From Antarctobacter heliothermus (GTDB taxonomy: Bacteria > Pseudomonadota > Alphaproteobacteria > Rhodobacterales > Rhodobacteraceae): 64,000 nucleotides of DNA. The stretch is from assembly GCF_002237555.1 (NCBI RefSeq), contig NZ_CP022540.1, forward strand, positions 2,547,001 through 2,611,000, given 5' to 3'. The translations under genes and the position numbers were made by a program. This document shows positions 52,843 through 61,889 of the stretch, in pieces (positions within the stretch are counted from its first letter, which is position 1; every line of letters starts with the position of its first letter). A model generated the notes under the pieces. The model was not told the origin of the DNA. It worked only from the letters and a program-made list of their open reading frames with translations, and made no database searches.

Positions 52843-53859
52843 ATGTCCAGCACTACTGCAAAATTGATGCTGAGCGTCGTGGCCGCGACGTTTGTAACCG
52901 AGGCCGCCGCTACCGAATGGAACGTATCCGTCTGGGGGTCACGTCGCGCCTTTACCGAGCACATCCACAAGATCGCTGACCTTGTGTCGGAAAAGACCGG
53001 CGGCGAGTTCACCATGAACATCTCTTACGGCGGTCTGTCCAAGAACACAGAGAACCTTGACGGTATTTCCATCGGCGCCTTTGAGATGGCGCAGTTCTGC
53101 GCCGGATACCACGCCGACAAGAACCGCGCGATCACCGTGCTGGAACTGCCGTTTATCGGTGTGTCCACGCTGGAAGAAGAGGTGGCTGTCAGCCACGCGG
53201 TCTATGCGCACCCGGCGGTGGCCGAGGAAATGGCGCAGTGGAACGCGCGGATGCTGATGACCTCGCCCATGCCGCAATACAACATTGTCGGCACTGGCGA
53301 ACCGCGTGACGAACTGGCCGAATTCGATGGGATGCGCGTGCGGGCCACGGGCGGTCTGGGCAAGGCGTTTACCGCAGTGGGCGGCGTGCCGACCAGCGTG
53401 ACCTCATCCGAGGCCTATCAGGCGATGCAGTCCGGTGTTGTCGACACCGTGGCCTTTGCCCAGCACGCGCACCTGTCGTTTGGCACCATCAATCAGGCGG
53501 ACTGGTGGACCGCGAACCTGAACCCCGGCACGGTGAACTGCCCGGTTGTGGTCAACATCGACGCCTACGAGTCACTGCCTGACGATCAGCGCGCTGCTCT
53601 GGACGAGTCCGTTGATGAGGCGATTGCCTATTACCTTGAGAATTACGGCGAGTTGCTGAAGCGCTGGGATGAGGTGTTGGAAGAGAAAGGCGTGACCAAG
53701 GTCATGCTGTCGGATGAGGAACTGGCCAAGTTCCGCGAAGTGGCGGGCAAACCGATCCATGACGCATGGCTTGCGGACATGAATGCGCAGGGCCTGCCGG
53801 CGCAGGAACTCTATGACCTCGTCTTCTCGACACTGGAAAAGGCGCGCGCCTCCAACTGA
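52843..53859 (+). CDS. dctP: TRAP transporter substrate-binding protein DctP-like, second system
   Basis: A 338-residue periplasmic binding protein with signal peptide ending near TEAAA before TEWNVSVWG. The DctP fold is supported by FDGMRVRATGGLGKAF, with the conserved arginine, and YQAMQSGVVDTVAF. It is divergent in sequence from the first DctP. Ligand unknown. The ATG at 52843 has GGGGAGGA upstream; longer frames upstream lack a signal peptide. Confidence 0.9.
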   Translation: MSSTTAKLMLSVVAATFVTEAAATEWNVSVWGSRRAFTEHIHKIADLVSEKTGGEFTMNISYGGLSKNTENLDGISIGAFEMAQFCAGYHADKNRAITVLELPFIGVSTLEEEVAVSHAVYAHPAVAEEMAQWNARMLMTSPMPQYNIVGTGEPRDELAEFDGMRVRATGGLGKAFTAVGGVPTSVTSSEAYQAMQSGVVDTVAFAQHAHLSFGTINQADWWTANLNPGTVNCPVVVNIDAYESLPDDQRAALDESVDEAIAYYLENYGELLKRWDEVLEEKGVTKVMLSDEELAKFREVAGKPIHDAWLADMNAQGLPAQELYDLVFSTLEKARASN

Positions 53860-53870
53860 GGTCGTGCGAT

Positions 53871-53942
53871 CCCGCCCCGGCCTTTTGTGCCGGGGCCTCG
53901 TGTCAAATAGGACAAGAGGCCCCGGCGCAGGGCCGGGGCGGG
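53871..53942 (+). terminator. Nested double-stem hairpin between dctP and dctQ
   Basis: An outer perfect 12-bp stem CCCGCCCCGGCC/GGCCGGGGCGGG (53871-53882 with 53931-53942) encloses an inner perfect 11-bp stem GCCGGGGCCTC/GAGGCCCCGGC (53889-53899 with 53916-53926). CTTTT follows. It occupies the same place as the hairpin in the first TRAP operon and likely limits read-through into dctQM. Confidence 0.75.
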
Positions 53943-53973
53943 CTTTTCCCTTTTACAAGACCGGAGAAAACTG

Positions 53974-54606
53974 ATGGCCGGACATGCCTCCGTCCTTGAG
54001 GATGGCAGCCTGCTTTCCAGGCTCGACCGGGTGCTGGCACGGGTAGAGTGGGGCATGGCCCTCATCTCTGGCCTTGGGGCCTTTGCGCTGATGTGCCTTG
54101 CAGTGGTGTCCGTCACCGGGCGCAATCTTTTCAACGAACCGCTGCGCGGCTATGTCGACTGGATCGAGACGGCGATGCCGTTCATCGCCATTTTCGGTAT
54201 TTCCTATGTCCAGCGCGCGGGCGGGCACATCCGGATGGACATTGTCGTGGGCGCGCTCAAGGGGCGCGCGCTGTGGGCGGCAGAGTTCATCACGACGTTT
54301 CTTGTCCTGCTGCTGATGGTGCTGCTGGTCTGGGGCACATGGGCGCATTTCGACCGCAGCTTTGACTTTTCCAAGCCGAACTGGAGCCGGGACAGTTCCA
54401 TCGACATCGGCTTGCCGATCTGGCCCGCGAAACTGGTGGTGCCGGTGGCGTTTTCGGTGATCTGCCTGCGGCTGGTGCTGCAACTGTGGGGCTATGGCCG
54501 CGCCATCATCTTTGGCCTGAGTGAACCGGTGGCGGTGCCGCTGGTCATGTCGGCGGCGGAACAGGCACTGGCCGAGGCCGATCAGGTACAGGGGCACGAC
54601 ACATGA
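53974..54606 (+). CDS. dctQ: TRAP transporter small permease DctQ-like, second system
   Basis: A 210-residue membrane protein with four helices (about 25-48, 65-82, 105-130, 155-178) and the DctQ region SYVQRAGGHIRMDIVVGAL. It overlaps dctM by ATGA. GGAG lies before the ATG. Confidence 0.88.
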   Translation: MAGHASVLEDGSLLSRLDRVLARVEWGMALISGLGAFALMCLAVVSVTGRNLFNEPLRGYVDWIETAMPFIAIFGISYVQRAGGHIRMDIVVGALKGRALWAAEFITTFLVLLLMVLLVWGTWAHFDRSFDFSKPNWSRDSSIDIGLPIWPAKLVVPVAFSVICLRLVLQLWGYGRAIIFGLSEPVAVPLVMSAAEQALAEADQVQGHDT

Positions 54607-56006
54607 CATCCATTGAAATTGGTCTCTGGGTGACCGGCGGCCTGTTGGTCATGGTCGTCCTTGGGATGCGGGTGGCCTTTGCCGCCGCCTTTTCCGGTCT
54701 GGTCGGTCTGATCTGGATCTTCTGGTCGAAAAAGGGCTACGACCCCGCCGATTTTGGCTGGGCGCTGACGGTGGCGGTCAAGACGGCGGGGCAGGTGCCG
54801 CATGGTAAGGTATCGTCGCAGGCGCTGTCGCTGATCCCGACCTTCATCCTGATTGGCTATCTGGCCTATTACGCCGGGCTGACCCGCGCGCTGTTCGAGG
54901 CGGCGAAACGCTGGATCGCATGGGTGCCCGGCGGGCTGGCGGTGTCGACGGTCTTTGCCACCGCAGGCTTTGCCGCCGTGTCCGGCGCATCGGTGGCGAC
55001 GGCGGCGGTCTTTGCCCGCATCGCCATCCCCGAGATGCTGAAGGTCGGCTATGACAAGCGGTTCGCGGCAGGGGTTGTGGCGGCAGGCGGCACGCTGGCC
55101 TCCCTGATCCCTCCTTCGGCGATACTTGTGATCTATGCGATCATCGTCGAGCAAGACGTGGGCATGCTGTTGCTGGCAGGGTTCATTCCCGGCGTCTTTT
55201 CGGCGCTGATCTACGCGATCCTGATCATCGGGCTGGCGCTGACGATCAAAGGGTTCGGCCCGCCGGTGGGCGGGTTCACATGGCGGCAAAGGTTTGAAAG
55301 CTTGCCGCCCGCGCTGCCCATCGTGGCGGTGGTCGTGATCATCATCTTCTTTGTCTACAACCCGTTTGGCGGCGACAGTTGGGGCACCCCGACAGAGGGC
55401 GGGGCCATCGGGGCCTTCATCGTTTTCCTGATGGCGCTTTGGCGGGGCATGCGCCTGAAAGAGCTGAAGGACGCACTGATCGAGACGGCGAAACTGTCGG
55501 TCATGATCTTTACCATCATCTGGGGCGTGCTGATCTATGTGCGGTTTCTGGGGTTTGCAGATCTGCCCTCGGCGTTTTCCGACTGGATCACCGGGCTGCC
55601 CTATTCGCCGATGTTGATCCTTGTCTGCATCCTCTTGGCCTATGCGGTGCTGGGGATGTTCATGGATGCCATCGGGATGTTGTTGCTGACGCTGCCGGTG
55701 GTCTATCCGGCGGTCATGGCGCTAAACGGCGGTTTGTTCGTCAGTGCCGAAGACGCGACATTTGGCATGTCAGGGCCGATGTGTGCGGTGTGGTTCGGTA
55801 TTTTGGTGGTCAAGATGGCAGAGTTCTGCCTGATCACCCCGCCCATCGGCTTGAACTGCTTTGTCGTGGCGGGAGTGCGGCCAGAGCTGTCGGTGCAGGA
55901 TGTATTCCGGGGGGTGACGCCGTTCTTTGTCGCCGACGGGATCACCATCGCGCTGCTGGTGGCGTTTCCAAGCATCGTCCTGTGGCTGCCGTCGCTGGCC
56001 ATGTGA
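54603..56006 (+). CDS. dctM: TRAP transporter large permease DctM-like, second system
   Basis: A 467-residue multi-helix permease. Signatures: TAGFAAVSGASVATAAVFARIA, AAGGTLASLIPPSAILVIYAII, TEGGAIGAF and LITPPIGLNCFVV. Slightly longer than the first DctM. It ends the second TRAP operon and is followed by a terminator. Confidence 0.92.
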   Translation: MTSIEIGLWVTGGLLVMVVLGMRVAFAAAFSGLVGLIWIFWSKKGYDPADFGWALTVAVKTAGQVPHGKVSSQALSLIPTFILIGYLAYYAGLTRALFEAAKRWIAWVPGGLAVSTVFATAGFAAVSGASVATAAVFARIAIPEMLKVGYDKRFAAGVVAAGGTLASLIPPSAILVIYAIIVEQDVGMLLLAGFIPGVFSALIYAILIIGLALTIKGFGPPVGGFTWRQRFESLPPALPIVAVVVIIIFFVYNPFGGDSWGTPTEGGAIGAFIVFLMALWRGMRLKELKDALIETAKLSVMIFTIIWGVLIYVRFLGFADLPSAFSDWITGLPYSPMLILVCILLAYAVLGMFMDAIGMLLLTLPVVYPAVMALNGGLFVSAEDATFGMSGPMCAVWFGILVVKMAEFCLITPPIGLNCFVVAGVRPELSVQDVFRGVTPFFVADGITIALLVAFPSIVLWLPSLAM

Positions 56007-56025
56007 TCGTGCCTGAATAGCCCGG

Positions 56026-56055
56026 CAAGACCCTGCGTTCCGGCGCGGGGTCTTG
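56026..56055. terminator. Hairpin between convergent dctM and aminotransferase
   Basis: CAAGACCC pairs with GGGTCTTG across a 14-base loop. It lies 20 bp after dctM, and TCCTT follows. It can serve both converging genes. Confidence 0.6.
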
Positions 56056-56074
56056 TCCTTACCGGCCTTCGGCC

Positions 56075-57274
56075 TCAGGCGGCGCGGGTCAGTTCCATCC
56101 GGGTTGCGTCGGCAAGGCGGCGCACGCCCTCGGCCAGCACCTCTGGCGGATTGAGGGTAAAGTTCACCCGGATCGCCCGACGGTCACGCCCCAGAGGGTC
56201 AAACACGCTGGAGGGAGAGACGCAGACGCCATGGTCCAGGCCGGTTTTCATCAGCCGGTCGGTGTCCAGTGACGGATCGCGGGCGACTGCCCAGACGAAC
56301 ATGCCGCCTGTGGGCACCTCCCATGTGAACAGGTCGGACAGGTCCGTCGCCATAGCGGCGCACAGCGCATCGCGCCGCGCGCGGTACAGATCAAGGATGC
56401 CGGGCAGGATGCGGTCCGGCACGCCTTGTTCCATCGCTTGCAGCGCAATCCGCTGGCACAATCCGCTGGTGAACATGTCCGACCCCTGTTTGGCGGTGGT
56501 CGTGGCGGTGATCACCGCTGGTGCGGCAATGACCCAGCCGACGCGCAGGCCCGGTGCCAGCATCTTGGAAAACGTGCCAAGGTAGATGACCTGACCGTCG
56601 TAGACCGGCGCACCGGTGGCGGAGAGGTCCAGCATCCGGGGCAGGGGGGCAGCGTCATAATACAGGTGGCCGTAGGGGTCATCCTCCGCCAGCCAGCAAC
56701 CGGTGGCCTGCGCCGCCGCAACCAGCGCGCGGCGCTGATCCACTGGTACCAGACGCCCCGAGGGATTGGAGAAATTGGGCACGGTATAGGCGAATTGCGC
56801 GCCCGTCATAGAGCCGTGCGGATCAAATCCGTTTTGTTCCAGCACCATGGCGCGGTACTGCGGGGTGCGCGGTTTCCAAGCGTCGATAGCGCCCAGATAG
56901 GCCGGTGATTGCGCCGCGATGGTGTCACCGCTGTTCAGCAGCACCTTGCCCAGCAACTCCAGCCCCTGCATCCCGCCGGTGGTGATCAGCACGTTGTCCC
57001 GCGTCAGTCGCAGATCGCTCCGGCTATAATCGGCGGCAATGCGGTCGCGCAGATCGGGCAGTCCGTCGATCGGGGAATATCCCAGTGCGTCCTGCGTGTG
57101 ATCCGCGACCGCGCGGCCTGCGAAATCCGCCAACTCCGGTGCGGGCCATGTCGATGGGTCCGGCAGGCCCCCAGCGAGGTTCACCAGACCGGGAATTTGC
57201 CCAGCGGACAAAAAGGTCTGGGTTACGTCGTTGGTGTCATCCAGCCAGCGGGCAAAGGGGGCGCGTCGGGACAA
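56075..57274 (-). CDS. PLP-dependent aminotransferase, class I/II (2-aminoadipate/multi-substrate type)
   Basis: A 399-residue fold-type I aminotransferase related to LysN and the catalytic domain of MocR proteins. Seen are the N-terminal LAGGLPDPSTWP, YSPIDGLPDLRDRIA, the PYxxPSG-like VPNFSNPSGRL, the DDPYG aspartate site and the PLP lysine in GTFSKMLAPGLRVGW, and a C-terminal arginine in RRAIRVNFT that binds the substrate carboxylate. No HTH is fused. Divergent from the arsenic operon; substrate unknown. Confidence 0.88.
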   Translation of the reverse strand: MSRRAPFARWLDDTNDVTQTFLSAGQIPGLVNLAGGLPDPSTWPAPELADFAGRAVADHTQDALGYSPIDGLPDLRDRIAADYSRSDLRLTRDNVLITTGGMQGLELLGKVLLNSGDTIAAQSPAYLGAIDAWKPRTPQYRAMVLEQNGFDPHGSMTGAQFAYTVPNFSNPSGRLVPVDQRRALVAAAQATGCWLAEDDPYGHLYYDAAPLPRMLDLSATGAPVYDGQVIYLGTFSKMLAPGLRVGWVIAAPAVITATTTAKQGSDMFTSGLCQRIALQAMEQGVPDRILPGILDLYRARRDALCAAMATDLSDLFTWEVPTGGMFVWAVARDPSLDTDRLMKTGLDHGVCVSPSSVFDPLGRDRRAIRVNFTLNPPEVLAEGVRRLADATRMELTRAA

Positions 57275-57380
57275 GGGATTCCTCCGGTATGCGTTACATG
57301 GCCAGTTGGCGGCTCTCCTAACATGTTTCGGTAAACAGATGGCAAGAACAGATAACAGGTTCGGCGCAGTCTTGCCGCAG

Positions 57381-57402
57381 TATTTCCGAATTTCTGGAAA
57401 TA
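57381..57402. promoter_or_regulatory. ArsR-type operator 1
   Basis: Inverted repeat TATTTCC-N8-GGAAATA in the gap between the aminotransferase and the ArsR-ArsC gene. A second related palindrome lies about 28 bp further on. AT-rich inverted repeats of this kind are usual ArsR sites. Confidence 0.6.
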
Positions 57403-57429
57403 GGGATTGAGCGTTTGGAATTATTTCCG

Positions 57430-57443
57430 TATTTCCGGAAATA
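57430..57443. promoter_or_regulatory. ArsR-type operator 2, abutting the start codon
   Basis: TATTTCCGGAAATA is a perfect 14-bp palindrome whose last base is the A of the ATG at 57443. With operator 1 it forms a pair centred about 45 bp apart. Binding here would block transcription or a leaderless start directly. Confidence 0.6.
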
Positions 57444-58270
57444 TGGAAAAAGAATCGCTGACTGCCCTTGCCGCCCTGTCACACTCCGGCCGTCTGGCCG
57501 TGTTTCGGTTGTTGATGCGGCGCTATCCCGATGCCGTTCCGGCGGGTGAGATCGCCGATGTGTTGAGCATGGCCCCATCCACTCTGTCAGCGGGATTGTC
57601 ACATCTTCGCAATGCGGGGCTGGTAACGCAGACCCGCAACGGCACCTCGCTGCTGTACTGTGCTGATGTTGGCGGTGCGGGGCGTCTGATCTCATACCTC
57701 GGCGCGGACTGCTGCCGGGGGCGTCCAGAAATCTGCCTGTCTCACGTCCTTACGGAGTCTCCCATGACGGATCGCAAATACAACGTCCTGTTCATCTGTA
57801 CCGGCAACTCTGCCCGGTCGATCTTTGCCGAAACGCTGTTGCGGGAACTGGCCGGAGATCGGTTTCAGGCCTTTTCGGCGGGCACCAATCCCAAAAGTGA
57901 CATGAACCCGATTGCGCTGAAGGTTCTGGCCGACAAGGGGCACGATATCTCTGGTCTGCGGTCCAAGAACGTGACCGAGTTTCAGGGAGAGGATGCGGTC
58001 AAGTTGGACTTTGTCTTTACCGTTTGTGACCGCGCCGCAAATGAGGAATGCCCGCCGTGGCCGGGTCAGCCAATGACAGGGCATTGGGGCCAGCCCGATC
58101 CGGTCAAGGCGACCGGCACCGAGGCGGAAAAGCTGTTGGCGTTCCAAGACGTCTATGGTGCCCTGCGCAACCGGATCGCGTCGTTCACGGCGCTGCCGAT
58201 TGGAACCTTGGACCGGGAAAGCCTGCAAGCCCGGATCGATGACATCGCCAAAACGAAAGATACGGTATGA
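57443..58270 (+). CDS. ArsR-type repressor fused to low-molecular-weight arsenate reductase (ArsC)
   Basis: A 275-residue fusion. Residues 1 to about 95 are an ArsR winged helix ([20 protein letters not shown], then [17 protein letters not shown]) with candidate arsenic-binding C90, C91 and C98. Residues about 110-275 are a LMW-phosphatase-like arsenate reductase with the loop C119TGNSARS and [12 protein letters not shown]. It combines sensing and reduction of arsenate. The ATG at 57443 lacks a good ribosome binding site and touches the operator; a TTG at 57407 is the alternative. It overlaps the GAPDH gene by ATGA. Confidence 0.9.
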   Translation: MEKESLTALAALSHSGRLAVFRLLMRRYPDAVPAGEIADVLSMAPSTLSAGLSHLRNAGLVTQTRNGTSLLYCADVGGAGRLISYLGADCCRGRPEICLSHVLTESPMTDRKYNVLFICTGNSARSIFAETLLRELAGDRFQAFSAGTNPKSDMNPIALKVLADKGHDISGLRSKNVTEFQGEDAVKLDFVFTVCDRAANEECPPWPGQPMTGHWGQPDPVKATGTEAEKLLAFQDVYGALRNRIASFTALPIGTLDRESLQARIDDIAKTKDTV

Positions 58271-59265
58271 CCACTTACGCCATCAATGGGCTGGGCCGTA
58301 TCGGCAAACTGATCGTGAGACCGATGCTGGAGGCAGGCGACACCATCGCCTTTCTCAACGATGCCGTCGGCGATCCGGCGATGCACGCGCATTTGCTTGA
58401 ATTCGATACGGTCCATGGCCGTTGGGATGCCACGTTCAGCGCCGACAGTGATAGTCTGAGCGTCAATGGCACCCGCATTCCGGTGTTCGGGACGCGCAAC
58501 CTAGACGATCTGCCGCTAGAGGGTGTGGACGTGGTGGTGGACTGCACGGGTTATTGCAAGACGGCCGAGCGTATCGCGCCCTATTTTGAGCGCGGCGTGA
58601 AAAAGGTGGTTGTCTCTGCCCCGGTCAAGGACGGAGGGGCGGCGAATATCGTCATGGGTGTGAATGACGGTATCTATGATGCCGACACGCATGATATTGT
58701 CACGGCGGCCTCCTGCACCACCAACTGTTTGGCCCCGGTGGTCAAGGTCATTCACGAGGCGATGGGCATCAAACACGGGTCGATCACCACGATCCATGAC
58801 GTGACCAACACCCAAACCATCGTGGACCGGCCCGCCAAGGATCTGCGCCGCGCGCGGTCCGCGCTGAATTCGCTGATCCCCACAACCACCGGGTCGGCCA
58901 CGGCCATCACGCTTATTTATCCCGAGCTCAAGGGACGTTTGAACGGCCATGCGGTGCGGGTGCCGCTGCTGAACGCCTCGCTGACCGACTGTGTGTTCGA
59001 GGTGGAACGGGAGACCACCGCCGAAGAGGTCAACGCACTTTTCAAGGCGGCCGCAGGGGGCGAACTGAAAGGCATCCTTGGCTATGAGGAACGCCCGCTG
59101 GTCTCGACCGATTACACCAACGATCCGCGTTCTGCGATTGTGGACGCGCCGTCGACCATGGTTGTGAACGGCACGCAGGTGAAGATCTACGCCTGGTACG
59201 ACAATGAATGGGGCTATGCGCACCGGCTGGTGGATGTGGCCCATATGGTCGGCAAGCGCCTCTGA
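58267..59265 (+). CDS. Glyceraldehyde-3-phosphate dehydrogenase, ArsJ-associated
   Basis: A 332-residue GAPDH with NGLGRIGKL, the active-site SCTTNCLAP and the C-terminal [13 protein letters not shown]. In ArsJ operons this enzyme joins arsenate to glyceraldehyde-3-phosphate, giving 1-arseno-3-phosphoglycerate for export. It is coupled to the ArsR-ArsC gene and followed 70 bp later by arsJ. A housekeeping GAPDH is unlikely in this position. Confidence 0.92.
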   Translation: MTTYAINGLGRIGKLIVRPMLEAGDTIAFLNDAVGDPAMHAHLLEFDTVHGRWDATFSADSDSLSVNGTRIPVFGTRNLDDLPLEGVDVVVDCTGYCKTAERIAPYFERGVKKVVVSAPVKDGGAANIVMGVNDGIYDADTHDIVTAASCTTNCLAPVVKVIHEAMGIKHGSITTIHDVTNTQTIVDRPAKDLRRARSALNSLIPTTTGSATAITLIYPELKGRLNGHAVRVPLLNASLTDCVFEVERETTAEEVNALFKAAAGGELKGILGYEERPLVSTDYTNDPRSAIVDAPSTMVVNGTQVKIYAWYDNEWGYAHRLVDVAHMVGKRL

Positions 59266-59335
59266 GCCGCGGCTTCCTTGGGCTGAGCGGGCGTTGCCCC
59301 TCCGCCCATACCATCCTCTCGACCGGAGTCCGGAC

Positions 59336-60595
59336 ATGACCGACACTGCTTCCCAACGCCCCGAGGGAATGGCCGCCTATATGGCCGTGACCGCTGCCTA
59401 TTGGGCCTTCATGCTCACCGATGGCGCGCTGCGGATGCTTGTGCTGCTGCACTTTCACACGTTGGGCTTTTCGCCCGTCCAACTGGCCTACCTGTTCCTG
59501 CTTTATGAATTCGCGGGCATTGTGACCAACCTGTCTGCGGGGTGGATCGCCGCGCGCTTTGGCCTGACATCGACCCTGTATGCCGGGTTGGCGCTGCAGG
59601 TCGGCGCGCTGCTGGCGCTGGCGCAACTGGATCCGGCGTGGAGCCTGACTGCCTCTGTCATCTTTGTCATGGCGGTGCAGGGCCTGTCCGGCGTGGCCAA
59701 GGACCTGTCCAAGATGTCGGCCAAATCGGCGGTCAAACTGCTGGCGCCGTCAGGGCAGGGCGGGTTGTTCAAATGGGTGGCCCTGCTGACCGGGTCCAAG
59801 AACGCGATCAAAGGGCTAGGGTTCCTGCTGGGGGCAGCGATGCTGGCGATGTTCGGCTTTGTTCCGGCGGTGCTGGGGATGGCGGCGGTGCCGGGCGCGG
59901 TCCTGCTGGCGGTAAGCCTGCGGATGCCGTCCGGCCTGCCGACCGGCAAGAAAGGGGCGAAATTCACAGAGGTGTTTTCCAAGGATCGCAACGTGAACTG
60001 CCTGTCAGCGGCACGGGTGTTCCTGTTCGGGGCACGCGATGTGTGGTTCGTCGTCGGCATCCCAGTCTATTTCTACGCGGTACTGTCCGATGGCTCTGAG
60101 GCGGGCAACCGCTTTGCGTTCTTCACCATCGGCAGCTTTATGGCGGTCTGGACGATCCTCTACGGGGCGGTACAGGCCTATGCGCCCAAGGCGCTGCGCG
60201 CCGCAACCCGCCCGGCCTCTGAAATCGTCGGCGCGGCCCGTGGCTGGGCGCTGTCGCTGACGGTGGTGCCTGCGGTTCTGGCGGCGTTGGTGTGGTGGGC
60301 GGGGGCGCCGGCGGATTGGCTGACCCTGACCATCATTGCAGGACTTCTGGTGTTTGGCGCGCTGTTTGCGGTCAACAGTTCCCTGCACAGCTATCTCATC
60401 CTCGCCTTTTCAAAGGGCGAGCGGGTGACAATGGATGTCGGGTTTTACTACATGGCGAATGCGGCGGGCCGGTTGCTGGGCACGCTGTTGTCTGGCGTCA
60501 GCTATCAGATCGGCGGGCTGCCGCTGTGTCTGGCGACGGCGGCGGTCATGGTCGCGATCAGCGCCGTGGGAGCGTCGCGGCTGCGGGCGGACTGA
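59336..60595 (+). CDS. arsJ: ArsJ organoarsenical efflux permease (MFS)
   Basis: A 419-residue major facilitator with about 11-12 helices. It exports 1-arseno-3-phosphoglycerate, which then breaks down to arsenate outside. ArsJ-like stretches are DGALRMLVLLHFHTLGFSPVQLAYLFLLYE, GLSGVAKDLSKMSAKSAVK and ARDVWFVVGIPVYFY. The start at 59336 gives the usual length; the longer frame overlaps GAPDH. It ends eight bases before the convergent MarR gene. Confidence 0.92.
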   Translation: MTDTASQRPEGMAAYMAVTAAYWAFMLTDGALRMLVLLHFHTLGFSPVQLAYLFLLYEFAGIVTNLSAGWIAARFGLTSTLYAGLALQVGALLALAQLDPAWSLTASVIFVMAVQGLSGVAKDLSKMSAKSAVKLLAPSGQGGLFKWVALLTGSKNAIKGLGFLLGAAMLAMFGFVPAVLGMAAVPGAVLLAVSLRMPSGLPTGKKGAKFTEVFSKDRNVNCLSAARVFLFGARDVWFVVGIPVYFYAVLSDGSEAGNRFAFFTIGSFMAVWTILYGAVQAYAPKALRAATRPASEIVGAARGWALSLTVVPAVLAALVWWAGAPADWLTLTIIAGLLVFGALFAVNSSLHSYLILAFSKGERVTMDVGFYYMANAAGRLLGTLLSGVSYQIGGLPLCLATAAVMVAISAVGASRLRAD

Positions 60596-60602
60596 GCCCC
60601 CT

Positions 60603-61058
60603 TCATTCGGCGTCGAGGATCGCATCCAGCCCGGCTTCCAGCCCGGCAAAACTCTCTGCCAACGTCGCTTCGATCTTTTTCTGATAGGCCATCGCCAACG
60701 GCAGCAGGTCGGCCATTATCTGGCGGCCCTTGTCGGTCAGCGCCAGCCGCACCAGCCGCCGGTCGCCCGCATCCACCGTCTTTTCGACATAGCCCGCCGC
60801 CTCAAGCCGCGAGGCGGCGCGGCTGACCTTGGATTTCTCCATGGCAACGCGTTCCTCGATATCGCGGACAGAGATCGTGGCGGCGCCGTCCAGCGGTTGG
60901 GCCAAATGGACCAGCACCCGCCACTCCGGGATCGAGATCCCAAACCGTTCACGGTACTGCCGCGCAAGTGCCTCAGATGTCTTTTCCGCCGCGACCGCAA
61001 GGCGATAGGGCGTAAAGCTGGCAAGATCAAACGGTGGCGGGTCGGAACGGGTGGTCAT
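60603..61058 (-). CDS. MarR-family transcriptional regulator
   Basis: A 151-residue winged-helix repressor: ISIPEWRVLVHLA, the recognition part ERVAMEKSKVSRAASRLEAAGYV, and the wing DAGDRRLVRLALTDKG. It senses an unknown small ligand. A palindrome lies 45 bp upstream of its start and may be its own operator. It follows cobS on the same strand and converges with arsJ; neither neighbour clearly identifies its target. Confidence 0.9.
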   Translation of the reverse strand: MTTRSDPPPFDLASFTPYRLAVAAEKTSEALARQYRERFGISIPEWRVLVHLAQPLDGAATISVRDIEERVAMEKSKVSRAASRLEAAGYVEKTVDAGDRRLVRLALTDKGRQIMADLLPLAMAYQKKIEATLAESFAGLEAGLDAILDAE

Positions 61059-61102
61059 TTGGGCAGTCCATCAAGGGGCGATCCTGCCAGAGTATCCATG
61101 AT

Positions 61103-61122
61103 CTCATTGCAAGTGCAATGAG
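61103..61122. promoter_or_regulatory. Candidate MarR operator
   Basis: CTCATTGCA-AG-TGCAATGAG, a perfect 9-bp inverted repeat with two-base spacer, in the 78-bp gap between cobS and the MarR gene. Spacing and symmetry fit a MarR dimer and autoregulation. Confidence 0.65.
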
Positions 61123-61136
61123 GTTGAGGTGTCCCG

Positions 61137-61889
61137 TCAGAGTGTTGCGGCCAGTACTACCCACCCGGCGGTCTCAGCGGTCAGTTGTACCGCGCCCAGC
61201 ACGTCGCCGGTCTGGCCGCCAAGGCTGCGCCGCGCCTGACGCGCCACCAATGCTGTCGCCAACGCCATGGCAGTCAGCACCGCAAGTGCCGCAAGGCCAA
61301 GTATCAGCGCCGCCGCCAAAGACACGATCAAACCCGGCGCCCAGACGCTCAGGGAATTGGGGCCGCGCGCGCGCGCCGCCATGTGGCCCAGCCCGTCCAT
61401 CCGCGCGGGCGGCAGGGTGTCGAGCAGGATCAGCATGGCCAAACGGCTGGCCACGCTGACCAACACAAACCCGGCACCGGCCGAGGCGGGCAGCGCGCTC
61501 AGTGCCGATGCGGCCAGCCCCACCGCAAAGATCAGGGCAATGACTCCGTAGCTGCCGACCCGGCTGTCGCGCATGATCTCTAGCCGTTGGGTCCGGTCAC
61601 GCCCGCCCGCGCCGTCAGCGAAATCGGCAAAACCGTCGTGGTGCAACCCGCCGGTCAGCGCGGCCAGTGCGGCCAGCGTGGCAAAGGCACAGGTTAGCCC
61701 CGGCAGGTTCAGAGCCGAAGCCCCGGCAAACACCCCCCATGCCACCAGTCCCAGTGGTAGGCCCACCAGTGGAAAGGCCCACCTTGCTTGCGTCAGCGTA
61801 GGTGCCGGATCAGCCAGCCGCCCCATCGGCAGCCGCGTCAGCATCATCATCGCCAGCCGCAGTTCGTCCAGTGGGCGGCGCGGGGTCAT
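61137..61889 (-). CDS. cobS: Adenosylcobinamide-GDP ribazoletransferase
   Basis: A 250-residue inner-membrane enzyme that joins adenosylcobinamide-GDP and alpha-ribazole to form cobalamin. The signature GGLHHDGFADFADGAGG is clear, and several hydrophobic helices follow. Start 61889 overlaps the cobT stop by ATGA. The three genes cobU, cobT and cobS run leftward as an operon for the nucleotide loop. Confidence 0.95.
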   Translation of the reverse strand: MTPRRPLDELRLAMMMLTRLPMGRLADPAPTLTQARWAFPLVGLPLGLVAWGVFAGASALNLPGLTCAFATLAALAALTGGLHHDGFADFADGAGGRDRTQRLEIMRDSRVGSYGVIALIFAVGLAASALSALPASAGAGFVLVSVASRLAMLILLDTLPPARMDGLGHMAARARGPNSLSVWAPGLIVSLAAALILGLAALAVLTAMALATALVARQARRSLGGQTGDVLGAVQLTAETAGWVVLAATL

